Assembly: GCA_910585015.1 (NCBI GenBank)
Contig: CAJUCT010000019.1
Span: 1-18,439, forward strand
Length of the DNA: 18,439 nucleotides
Direction of reading: 5' to 3'
Source: an uncultured Acetatifactor sp.
GTDB taxonomy: Bacteria; Bacillota; Clostridia; Lachnospirales; Lachnospiraceae
A program made the translations under genes and the position numbers. Shown here piece after piece: positions 6,223-13,180 of this stretch (its first letter is position 1; every line of letters starts with the position of its first letter). Under the pieces are notes generated by a model. That model searched no databases. It had not been told where the DNA came from and saw only the letters and a program-made list of their open reading frames with translations.

Positions 6223-8091
6223 CTATTCTACTCCCGTTGCCAGCCTCTCCCGAATGCTTTGGCAGATGCTGTCCGGGTCCAAACCGATCTCGCTTTTCAA
6301 CTTCTCCACATTGCCGTGCTCGATATAGGCATCGGGCAGCGCCACCTGGAGATAATCCGCCGCCATCTGTTCCCCGCTTAAGAGACGCAGCACTTTCTCG
6401 CCGTATCCCCCGGCGGATACATTCTCCTCCAGCGTCACAATGAGCCGGTGCTCCCTACATGCCTCCCGCACAGCCTCCTCGTCAATGGGCTTTACAAAGC
6501 GGGCGTTGACCAGACTTACCTGCATTCCCTCCGCCTTCAGCTTTTCCCGTACCCGCTCCGCCGTCTTGACCATGCTGCCAACGGCAAACAGGGCGATATC
6601 CCGCTCCCGGTAAATCCATTCCGCGCGACCGCAGACTATGGGTTCCCGGTACTCCTTCAGACCGTCATAGGCTTCTCCCCTGGGATATCGGATGGCTATG
6701 GGCCCTCCAAACACCACCGCGTATTTCAGCATGTCCGCCAGTTCCCACTTGTTCTTTGGGGCGCACACATTCATGTTGGGGATACTGGTGAGATAGGAAA
6801 GGTCGAAGATCCCTTGGTGGGTCTCGCCGTCGCTGCCCACCAGGCCCGCCCGGTCAAGGGCAAAGACCACCGGCAGATTCTGGATGCAGACGTCGTGCAG
6901 AATCTGGTCGTAGGCCCTTTGCAAAAATGAGGAATACACTGCCACCACCGGCTTCATGCCTCCCGCCGCCAGCCCTGCGGCAAAGGTCACGGCGTGTTCC
7001 TCGGCAATACCCACATCAAAAAAGCGCTCCGGATACATGTTGCGGAACCGCTTAAGGCCCGTGCCGTCCGGCATGGCAGCGGTGATGGCCACTACCTTTT
7101 CGTCCCGTCCCCCAAGCTTGCACATCACCGTAGAAAAAACATCCGTGTAGTTGGGGGTGGTGTGGGGCCTGGTGGGAAGGCCCGTCTCCACGTCAAAGGG
7201 ATCCGCGCCGTGGAACCGGGCGGGATGGCGTTCCGCCGGGGCGTAGCCCTTGCCCTTCTGGGTGATGGCATGAATCATCACCGCCCCGTTCACCCTTCGG
7301 GCCTCCTGAATCACCCGCACCAAGGCCTGAATATTGTGCCCGTCCACCGGCCCCAGATATGTAATACCCATGTCCTCAAAAAGCATACCCGGAATCACCA
7401 GCTGCTTGAAGCTGCTCTTGACCCTGCGGATGCCGGACACCATGTTATTGCCTCTGGGAGTTCCCCGCAGAGCCTCATAAATACCTCTCTTCAGATCCAG
7501 ATAGCTGTCCGCCGTCCGGATATTGTTCAGATATTTGGAGACGCCCCCTACATTTTCGGAGATGGACATGTTGTTGTCATTGAGAATTATGATAAAATTG
7601 GTCTCCAGCTTGCCCGCGTTGTTCAGGGCCTCGTAGGCCATGCCCCCAGTCATGGCGCCGTCGCCGATAACAGATACAATGGTCTGATCCAGCCCCTGGA
7701 TATCCCGGGCTTTCACCAGCCCCAGGCCCGCCGAGATGGAGGTGGAACTGTGCCCCGTGTCAAAGGCATCACAAATGCTCTCCTTGCGCTTGGGAAAACC
7801 GCTCATGCCACGGAACTGCCGCAGACCGTCAAAGCCGTCCTTGCGCCCGGTCAGTATCTTGTGGGTGTAGGACTGGTGCCCCACATCCCAGATGATCTTG
7901 TCTTCCGGAAGCCTTAAAGCCAGGTGCAGCGCCATAGTCAGTTCCACCGCCCCCAGGTTGGAGCCAAGATGCCCTCCTGTGACACTGACCTTGCGGATCA
8001 GAAAATCCCGGATCTCCTGGGCCAGTTCCTCATACGCCTTGGGATCTATATTTTTGATATCGTTTACATTCTGTATCTGTTCTAAATACAT
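6223..8091 (-). CDS. dxs: 1-deoxy-D-xylulose-5-phosphate synthase
   Basis: Dxs condenses pyruvate and glyceraldehyde 3-phosphate to DXP, the first step of the MEP isoprenoid pathway and a precursor of thiamine and pyridoxal phosphate. From the start at 8091 the protein has 622 residues, the normal length. Visible motifs: GGHLGSNLG (His41, thiamine diphosphate region), GDGAMTGG at about 143-150 and NDNN at 171-174 (the GDG-X25-NDN metal and cofactor motif), GIAEEHAV (catalytic Glu near 364) and GSDGETHQG (His425). The frame opens six codons earlier at 8109, but ATG 8091 has GTGGAG ten bases upstream. It follows ispA by 49 bases, so two isoprenoid genes are adjacent and probably co-transcribed. 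Confidence 0.97.
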   Translation of the reverse strand: MYLEQIQNVNDIKNIDPKAYEELAQEIRDFLIRKVSVTGGHLGSNLGAVELTMALHLALRLPEDKIIWDVGHQSYTHKILTGRKDGFDGLRQFRGMSGFPKRKESICDAFDTGHSSTSISAGLGLVKARDIQGLDQTIVSVIGDGAMTGGMAYEALNNAGKLETNFIIILNDNNMSISENVGGVSKYLNNIRTADSYLDLKRGIYEALRGTPRGNNMVSGIRRVKSSFKQLVIPGMLFEDMGITYLGPVDGHNIQALVRVIQEARRVNGAVMIHAITQKGKGYAPAERHPARFHGADPFDVETGLPTRPHTTPNYTDVFSTVMCKLGGRDEKVVAITAAMPDGTGLKRFRNMYPERFFDVGIAEEHAVTFAAGLAAGGMKPVVAVYSSFLQRAYDQILHDVCIQNLPVVFALDRAGLVGSDGETHQGIFDLSYLTSIPNMNVCAPKNKWELADMLKYAVVFGGPIAIRYPRGEAYDGLKEYREPIVCGRAEWIYRERDIALFAVGSMVKTAERVREKLKAEGMQVSLVNARFVKPIDEEAVREACREHRLIVTLEENVSAGGYGEKVLRLLSGEQMAADYLQVALPDAYIEHGNVEKLKSEIGLDPDSICQSIRERLATGVE

Positions 8092-8140
8092 ATATGTCCG
8101 TCTCCACATTTACGCAAGTTTCACCCTGCCCCGCAAAAGA

Positions 8141-9049
8141 CTATTTCCTGCGGTGAATCAGAAAAGCCGTCAATTCCCGCAGAAAGCCGCTGTCCTCCTC
8201 CACGGAAGAGAGAATCTCCATAGCCTCTCTGGAAAGCCGCTCCACCTCCCGGGCGGAAGCCTCCACCCCCCTGATAGTCACGTAGGTCTGCTTATGGTTC
8301 TTCTCGTCGCTGCCGATGGGCTTGCCCAGTTCTTCCATGGTGCCGGTGACATCCAAAATATCGTCCTGGATCTGAAACGCAATGCCAATGTTGTATGCAC
8401 ATCTCTCCATTTGCCGGATCTGCTGCTCGTTTGCACCGGCCAGGATAGCCCCCGCCATCATGGCCGCCTGGATCAGCGCCGCGGTCTTGTGCTCATGGAT
8501 AAACAAAAGCTGTTCCATGGACACCTGCTCCGCTTCCTCCGCCTGGATATCCGCCGTCTGTCCGCCGATCATGCCATAGACTCCGGCCTTTCGCGCCAGC
8601 ACCGCCACCGCTCCGGCAATGCGCTGCATGTGGGCGGTTTCCCCCTGCTCTCCCATGGGAAAAGCCTGCATGGCCGTCTCCCAGGCCAGGTTCAGAAGTC
8701 CGTCTCCCGCCAGGATTCCCATAGCTTCCCCATATACGGTATGGGTGGTCTTGCGTCCCCGGCGGTACTCGTCATTGTCCATGGCGGGCAGATCGTCATG
8801 GACCAGGGAATAGGTGTGGATCATCTCGATGGCCGCCATCAAAGGTTCCACCTCACGGCCGCTGCCCCCGAACATTTTGTAGGTCTCCTGCATCAGCATG
8901 GGACGCAGACGCTTTCCCCCCGCCAGTATACTATAGTTCATAGCCTCCAGCACCGTTCGCTGGTAACCCGTCTCCGCAGGCAGATATGCTCTGATAATCT
9001 CTTCTATATCCGCCGCCCTGCGTTGTATGGCTTCCTGTATCTGTTCCAT
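8141..9049 (-). CDS. ispA: Farnesyl/geranyl diphosphate synthase (IspA type)
   Basis: This trans-prenyltransferase condenses isopentenyl diphosphate with allylic diphosphates to make short-chain prenyl diphosphates for undecaprenyl phosphate and quinone synthesis. The 302-residue protein shows GGKRLRP (44-50), the first aspartate-rich motif DDLPAMD (85-91) and the second DDILD (229-233), plus KTAAL at 188-192. The small residues before the first motif (HTYSLVHDD) fit a farnesyl-type chain-length pocket, though specificity cannot be settled from sequence. GGGAGAGACAAC precedes the ATG. It lies between xseB and dxs as in B. subtilis (yqiD). A nested palindromic repeat separates it from xseB. 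Confidence 0.95.
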   Translation of the reverse strand: MEQIQEAIQRRAADIEEIIRAYLPAETGYQRTVLEAMNYSILAGGKRLRPMLMQETYKMFGGSGREVEPLMAAIEMIHTYSLVHDDLPAMDNDEYRRGRKTTHTVYGEAMGILAGDGLLNLAWETAMQAFPMGEQGETAHMQRIAGAVAVLARKAGVYGMIGGQTADIQAEEAEQVSMEQLLFIHEHKTAALIQAAMMAGAILAGANEQQIRQMERCAYNIGIAFQIQDDILDVTGTMEELGKPIGSDEKNHKQTYVTIRGVEASAREVERLSREAMEILSSVEEDSGFLRELTAFLIHRRK

Positions 9050-9067
9050 GTTGTCTCTCCCATTTTG

Positions 9068-9201
9068 AGTTCCGCATATTCTTGTACGACGCTCATATCC
9101 CGTGATGAATGTATGCCCGCCTTAGGGCATCCCTACATTCATCAGCGCGCCATACAAGAATATACTGTTTTAAGTTCCGCTTATTCTTGTACGACGCTCA
9201 T
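9068..9201 (-). repeat. Nested palindrome flanked by 29-bp direct repeats at the xseB 3' end
   Basis: AGTTCCGC-ATTCTTGTACGACGCTCAT-type 29-mers lie at 9068-9096 and 9173-9201 with one mismatch (period 105 bp). Between them the outer arms ATATTCTTGTA (9076-9086) and TACAAGAATAT (9153-9163) and the inner arms TGATGAATGTA (9103-9113) and TACATTCATCA (9134-9144) are perfectly complementary. A further TGCCC/GGGCA pair lies inside. The 9173 copy spans the last codons and stop of xseB; in the 9068 copy the stop codon TAA reads TAT. Confidence 0.9.
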
Positions 9202-9456
9202 GACAGGTGAACAATATATGGCCGCTCCGGCGTCCAAAGGCTCTAAAGAGCCTTCCTCCGTCAGTTTCAGCACCTGCTTCTCCACCTTATCAATCTGAGC
9301 GTTGCATTCCTTTATCAGTCTCATGCCGTCGCTGTAGGCGGCAAAAGCCTCCTCCAGAGAAGTCTCCCCGCCTTCCAGGCGTTGGATAATCTCTTCCAGC
9401 TTCGCAAAATTTTCCTCTATGCTGAGAGTCTGTTCCTTCTCCTTATTTCCTGCCAT
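9181..9456 (-). CDS. xseB: Exodeoxyribonuclease VII small subunit
   Basis: XseB binds the XseA large subunit in exonuclease VII, which degrades single-stranded DNA from both ends. From ATG 9456 the protein has 91 residues, with the family core LSIEENFAKLEEIIQRLEGG followed by the SLEEAFAAYSDGMRLIKECN helix. The C-terminal region after about residue 67 is poorly conserved in the family. The frame extends upstream to an ATG at 9552 overlapping the xseA end, but that N-terminus is unlike XseB. GGAAGAGCAG precedes ATG 9456. The last codons (MSVVQE-stop) lie inside a 29-bp repeat whose second copy is in the gap before ispA and lacks the stop, so the present C-terminus may have been shortened by a duplication. 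Confidence 0.92.
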   Translation of the reverse strand: MAGNKEKEQTLSIEENFAKLEEIIQRLEGGETSLEEAFAAYSDGMRLIKECNAQIDKVEKQVLKLTEEGSLEPLDAGAAIYCSPVMSVVQE

Positions 9457-9484
9457 CTGCTCTTCCTTGTCCTTTCCTCTGCCC

Positions 9485-9528
9485 GTAAAACGGGAGTTTT
9501 CTCCGCAAAACTCCTGTTTCGGCTTTAC
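9485..9528 (-). repeat. Hairpin between xseA and xseB
   Basis: AAACGGGAGTTTT (9488-9500) pairs with AAAACTCCTGTTT (9507-9519) with one imperfect pair and a 6-nt loop; GTAA and TTAC extend it outwards with a small bulge. On the minus strand the stem is followed by GGCAGAGGAAAGGA, again placing a hairpin upstream of a purine-rich ribosome-binding region, here for xseB. Confidence 0.65.
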
Positions 9529-9545
9529 AAAATTCCGGCAACATA

Positions 9546-10760
9546 TTACCATGGATGATCCGCTTCCTCCCGCTCCGTCACCCTGGCCCTGATCAAGCCG
9601 TCCGTCACATGGATTGTCAATGTCTGCTTAGATAAAACATCCTGCACGGAGCGCACGGTTCTCCCCTGCTCGTCCGTCACATAACTGTAGCCGCTGCTCA
9701 GCTTGTGCAGGGGGGAAAGCCCCTTCATCTGCTCGATATAGAGAGCCATGCGGTGGCGCTTCTCCGAAACCACATCCTGCATTCCTCTCTGCAGCCGCTC
9801 TTCCAGCTGCATCAGATAAGTGTACTTTTCCCGGAGCCTGCTGCCGGGGCTGGCCGCCTTCAGCTGCAATTCCCAGCGCTTTGTCAGGTCCCTCTTCTCC
9901 GTCAGCAGCCGCTGCATATCCCTCTTAAGCCTGACGCAGGCATTCTCCAGGCTCTCCTCCAGCTGCCGGATGTCATACACTGCCAGTTCCGCCGCCGCAG
10001 AGGGAGTCGGTGCCCGCAGATCCGACACATAGTCAATGATGGTGGTGTCCGTCTCATGGCCCACCGCGGAGATGACGGGCACACAGCAGTCAAACACCGC
10101 CTGGGCCACCTCCCTTGCGTTAAAGGCCCACAGGTCCTCGATGGATCCGCCGCCTCTGCCCACAATCATCACATCCACCCCCTGCTTCTCCAGGGCCCGG
10201 ATGCCTCTGACGATACTGGCCGGCGCCTGCTCCCCCTGTACAATGGCGGGATAGAGCAGGATCTGCACATAGGGATTGCGCCGGGTGGCAATCTGTATAA
10301 TATCCCTCACCGCGGCCCCGGTGTCCGCCGTCACCACACCCAGAGTACGGATAAACCTGGGAATGGGCTTCTTGTACTCCTGGGCAAACATGCCCAGTTC
10401 CTCCAGTTCACGCTTCAGCTGCTCAAAACGTTCGTACAGCGCTCCGGCGCCGTCCAGCACAATCTGTCTGGCATAAAGCTGGTATTTCCCGTCCCTCTCA
10501 TACACGTCCACCATGCCGCCCACAACGACCTGCTGGCCCTCCTGCATTTTAAAATCCAGGCCCCTGCGGTTGCCGGCAAACATGACACAGTTTAACGTCC
10601 CTTTTTGATCCTTTAACGTAAAATAAATATGTCCAGAGGAATGATACTTGCAGTTGCTCACTTCTCCTTTGACAAAGAGAGCCTGCAGCATATAGTCCTG
10701 CGTGAACATATTTTTAATATACGCATTGACCTGCGTTACCGTATAAACACTGCGCGCCAT
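9546..10760 (-). CDS. xseA: Exodeoxyribonuclease VII large subunit
   Basis: XseA is the catalytic subunit of exonuclease VII, active on single-stranded DNA without metal. The 404-residue protein has an N-terminal OB-fold (about 5-100), the catalytic domain with GRGGGSIEDLWAFN at 201-214, GHETD at 234-238 and APTPSAAAEL at 250-259, then a charged coiled-coil region (about 260-350) that binds XseB. I chose the ATG at 10760, which shares one base with the nusB stop codon (TGATG), implying translational coupling. A GTG one codon earlier is also possible. In B. subtilis folD lies between nusB and xseA; here it is absent. Confidence 0.96.
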   Translation of the reverse strand: MARSVYTVTQVNAYIKNMFTQDYMLQALFVKGEVSNCKYHSSGHIYFTLKDQKGTLNCVMFAGNRRGLDFKMQEGQQVVVGGMVDVYERDGKYQLYARQIVLDGAGALYERFEQLKRELEELGMFAQEYKKPIPRFIRTLGVVTADTGAAVRDIIQIATRRNPYVQILLYPAIVQGEQAPASIVRGIRALEKQGVDVMIVGRGGGSIEDLWAFNAREVAQAVFDCCVPVISAVGHETDTTIIDYVSDLRAPTPSAAAELAVYDIRQLEESLENACVRLKRDMQRLLTEKRDLTKRWELQLKAASPGSRLREKYTYLMQLEERLQRGMQDVVSEKRHRMALYIEQMKGLSPLHKLSSGYSYVTDEQGRTVRSVQDVLSKQTLTIHVTDGLIRARVTEREEADHPW

Positions 10761-11203
10761 CACTTCTTCTCCCCTTGCTCCGGGCGCAGAAATTTCGCCA
10801 ACACGGCGTTGACAAAAGCGCCGGCATTGTCCTGTCCGTATTTCTTGGCCAGTTCCACCGCTTCGTTGATAGCCACGCTGTCGGGCACATTCTGATCGAA
10901 CAGGATCTCATATACACCCAGCCGTAGCAGAGTAAGCTCCACCTTGCCCATGCGGCTCACACTCCACCCCTGGGCTTTCTCGTCGATCATCTGATCGATC
11001 TGAGGGAGCTTTTCCTGTATCTGTCCATATTTTTCTGTAATATAGGCAATATCTCTGTCCTTGGCGGCCAATCCCTCCTCCTCCGCCGGAAGCTTTATCT
11101 CATCCAGAAAAAAATCCCTCTGCTGAGGCATCTCCTCCGGCGCATTAAATTCTACACGGAAAAGCAGCCTGAATATCTGCTCTCTCTGCTCACGTCGTCC
11201 CAT
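10760..11203 (-). CDS. nusB: NusB transcription antitermination factor
   Basis: NusB pairs with NusE (ribosomal protein S10) and binds boxA RNA to support antitermination of rRNA operons. The 147-residue protein is all-helical and carries the family features: MGRREQREQIFRLLFRVEF at the N-terminus, RMGKVELTLLRLGVYEIL in the middle and NEAVELAKKYGQDNAGAFVNAVLAKF near the end in two adjoining segments. ATG 11203 is preceded by AGAGGAAAATTT. A TTG at 11245 would extend the frame by 14 codons but lies inside a hairpin and upstream of that site. It overlaps xseA by one base and follows asp23 after a 144-bp gap that contains a GGAGTTTG-family hairpin. Confidence 0.95.
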   Translation of the reverse strand: MGRREQREQIFRLLFRVEFNAPEEMPQQRDFFLDEIKLPAEEEGLAAKDRDIAYITEKYGQIQEKLPQIDQMIDEKAQGWSVSRMGKVELTLLRLGVYEILFDQNVPDSVAINEAVELAKKYGQDNAGAFVNAVLAKFLRPEQGEKK

Positions 11204-11227
11204 AAATTTTCCTCTGTCTGCATATCC

Positions 11228-11250
11228 GGAGTTTGACTGAGTCAAACTCC
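11228..11250 (-). repeat. Perfect hairpin of the GGAGTTTG family upstream of nusB
   Basis: GGAGTTTGAC (11228-11237) and GTCAAACTCC (11241-11250) form a perfect 10-bp stem with loop TGA. Compared with the copy at 5073-5095, one base pair is changed on both arms (G-C to A-T), so the stem is preserved. TGCATATC precedes it and CTGCGATATTGCG follows some 30 bp later, as at 5061-5115, showing common origin. It ends 24 bases upstream of the nusB start. The rest of the asp23-nusB gap (11251-11347) holds nothing else I can name. Confidence 0.75.
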
Positions 11251-11347
11251 CAGTTTGGCTAAACCTAACTCCTGCTTTACCTGCGATATTGCGTTTTCTT
11301 TGTCCTGTTTTGTCTACCCCCGGAACCTGGCACCTTCTGTCAGTGTA

Positions 11348-11698
11348 CTAGTTCACCTTCACTCCGGCAATCCGGATATTGACATCGCTGCAGGTCAGCC
11401 CCGTCATATTCTCGATGGCGGACTTCACCTTGGCCTGTACCTTGCTGCAAGTGGCGGGAATATTGTAGCCATAGGCCAGCACCACTGCCAGATCCACCAC
11501 CACATTGCCCTCCGTCACCATCACTCTCACATACTTTTTCACCGTTTTTCCGTTGGAGCCCACCGCAGGGGCCACTCCTTCCACCTCGTTGGCGGCCAGT
11601 CTGGCGATGGTAGCCACAACGTCGTCCGCAATCTTCACACTGCCCAGATTCTCGTCCTCCTGCAGCACCACAGTCTTACGATCTATCTCTTTTTCCAT
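11348..11698 (-). CDS. Asp23/Gls24 family envelope stress protein (YqhY-like)
   Basis: This 116-residue protein belongs to the Asp23 (DUF322) family, as shown by the segments LGSVKIADDVVATIARLAA near the N-terminus, EVEGVAPAVGSNG, and the repeated-strand part VVVDLAVVLAYGYNIPATCSKVQ leading to the INDVNI-like end DVNIRIAGVKVN. The gene next to nusB in B. subtilis is yqhY, of the same family; loss of YqhY there disturbs fatty acid synthesis control, and the gene is co-transcribed with accBC. Those acc genes are absent here. ATG 11698 is chosen because GGAGGAACAGAAT precedes it with good spacing; the ATG at 11713 has none. A clear sigma-A promoter lies 70 bp upstream, so this appears to be the first gene of the operon running to recN. 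Confidence 0.9.
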   Translation of the reverse strand: MEKEIDRKTVVLQEDENLGSVKIADDVVATIARLAANEVEGVAPAVGSNGKTVKKYVRVMVTEGNVVVDLAVVLAYGYNIPATCSKVQAKVKSAIENMTGLTCSDVNIRIAGVKVN

Positions 11699-11768
11699 AT
11701 TCTGTTCCTCCATCCTGTGACATTGTTACTCAGTTTATTATATCATTATTTCTTCCCACATTTCATTC

Positions 11769-11797
11769 ATTGTAACACATTCTATTTAATCTCTCAA
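11769..11797 (-). promoter_or_regulatory. Sigma-A promoter of the asp23-nusB-xseAB-ispA-dxs operon
   Basis: On the minus strand TTGAGA (11792-11797) and TACAAT (11769-11774) are separated by exactly 17 bp, each one base from the consensus. The expected transcript start is near 11762, giving a leader of about 65 nt before the asp23 start. A second TATAAT lies at 11737-11742 but lacks a -35 partner. The region is AT-rich against a GC-rich background. Confidence 0.8.
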
Positions 11798-11809
11798 GTA
11801 TAAAAACTT

Positions 11810-13168
11810 CTAAGAAAACCAGAAGGTAATGGACAGCTGTTTTTCATTGCGGGCATAGTGCAGGGTACTGCATCCCGGCTCCAGGTAGGAGAACACTTCC
11901 TTCTGCTCGATCAAATGTTCCAGCAGCTGGCGGTACACTGCCTCCTCCGTGCATTTCAGGGAGATCTCCTGCCTGCCCGATGAGATAGCACGGTCAAAAG
12001 TCTGCCGCAGCGACTCCTCCTCGCAGTCGGACAAAAGGCATCCTTCCCGCACATAGTAATTGTCCTGGGTGGCCGTACAGTCCGGCAGCGGCACCGCCTC
12101 ACTGGGGACATGGGTGCGGAGCAGCTGCCGGGTGGTCACGCACAGATAGTCATAATTGACTTGAGGAAGCCAGTCCTGTTCCTGAAGAGAACTTTCGGTC
12201 TGCCGATAGGACGCGTCTCCCCAGGTAGTGTCCATATAATAATATTCCCCGTTCAGGAGGAGGAGATTCCAGGCATGCCCTTCGCCCGGCTCCACCTGCC
12301 CCTGCACCAGCACACAGGGAATCCCCAGATGATTGAGCAGATATTGGGTAGCCTTGGCATATCCCTGACACACCGAGGCGCCGTTTACCAGCACGGAGTA
12401 CAGATTCTGACTGTCCGGCGCGTCCAGCACATAGTCGGTGTTCCGTATCAGCGTCTCATACACATAGCGCACCCTCTCATAATCGTCCTCTCCATCGGGA
12501 GCCTGGGCCAGCAAAGCCTCCGCCGCCGACTGGATCTGTTCCCGGCGGCGGGCACACTCCTGGCTGTCGTAGGTATAACTGCCCGAAAAAGTGATCTTTA
12601 CCAGTTTGTCCTGCCGGCTGTATTTGGTGTAACGGTATCCGTCCACATAAAAATATTCCGGGTGATCCGCCAGCACATAGCAGAAAATCCTGTCAATATC
12701 CTCTTCCGTAAGCCCCGCCTCCAGGCACTGGGCGGATAATTCCTGCTCCTGCCCCATAGCGGCCAGAATCCGCTGGATGTCCCTGTACCACTGCCTCCCC
12801 GGCTCGTCCAGATATTGATAACAATACTCCCAGGCCAGGGGATCCGTAAAGTCCGTCCCCGGCTCATCGTCCTGGCTCTCCGATTCCTGGGTCCCCAGCA
12901 GCGACTGCCAGGTTAATTCCCTGCCCTCCTGGACCGCCTCCGGCGCCCCTGTGCTGTAATCGCCCACAACCTCGGAGGATAAAGCCCCCGCCGCCTGTTC
13001 CCCGGAATCCTTCTCCCAGTATGGCACACCGCAGCCTGTCAGGGCCAGCGCTGCCGCCAGCGCCGCCATGACACAACGGGACATCCCTTTTCCATATCCA
13101 CATTTTTTCCCTAAACGCTTTTTCAGCCTATGCAACCAGGCACCTTCCTCTCTGATTCCCCCGCCCAA
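11810..13168 (-). CDS. Lipoprotein with transglutaminase-like domain, function unknown
   Basis: This predicted lipoprotein of up to 452 residues has a hydrophobic signal segment and lipobox LTGC with the modified Cys at 46. An acidic low-complexity linker follows (about 55-105), then a helical region and a transglutaminase/protease-like domain. The Cys-His-Asp triad is visible: Cys267 in GASVCQGYA, His298 in GEGHAW and Asp313 in YMDTTWGD. Such domains in bacteria act as proteases, peptide cross-linkers or amidases on surface proteins or cell wall; the substrate here cannot be told. Start is uncertain: TTG 13168 follows GGAGAGG 12 bases after the prfC stop, TTG 13135 follows GAGGAAGG, and ATG 13084 gives the shortest signal peptide. 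Closeness to prfC suggests one transcript. No strong terminator follows, only a 5-bp stem with a T-run at the stop codon. Confidence 0.85.
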   Translation of the reverse strand: MGGGIREEGAWLHRLKKRLGKKCGYGKGMSRCVMAALAAALALTGCGVPYWEKDSGEQAAGALSSEVVGDYSTGAPEAVQEGRELTWQSLLGTQESESQDDEPGTDFTDPLAWEYCYQYLDEPGRQWYRDIQRILAAMGQEQELSAQCLEAGLTEEDIDRIFCYVLADHPEYFYVDGYRYTKYSRQDKLVKITFSGSYTYDSQECARRREQIQSAAEALLAQAPDGEDDYERVRYVYETLIRNTDYVLDAPDSQNLYSVLVNGASVCQGYAKATQYLLNHLGIPCVLVQGQVEPGEGHAWNLLLLNGEYYYMDTTWGDASYRQTESSLQEQDWLPQVNYDYLCVTTRQLLRTHVPSEAVPLPDCTATQDNYYVREGCLLSDCEEESLRQTFDRAISSGRQEISLKCTEEAVYRQLLEHLIEQKEVFSYLEPGCSTLHYARNEKQLSITFWFS

Positions 13169-13180
13169 GTTCCTCTCCTA

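Noticed and set aside
9457..9552. Earlier start for xseB at ATG 9552 overlapping xseA
   Set aside because: The extra 32 residues do not look like XseB and would be read through the hairpin at 9485-9528; the internal ATG has a purine-rich ribosome binding site.
11737..11742. Second TATAAT upstream of asp23
   Set aside because: No -35 match at 16-18 bp and no extended -10; the pair at 11769-11797 is much better.
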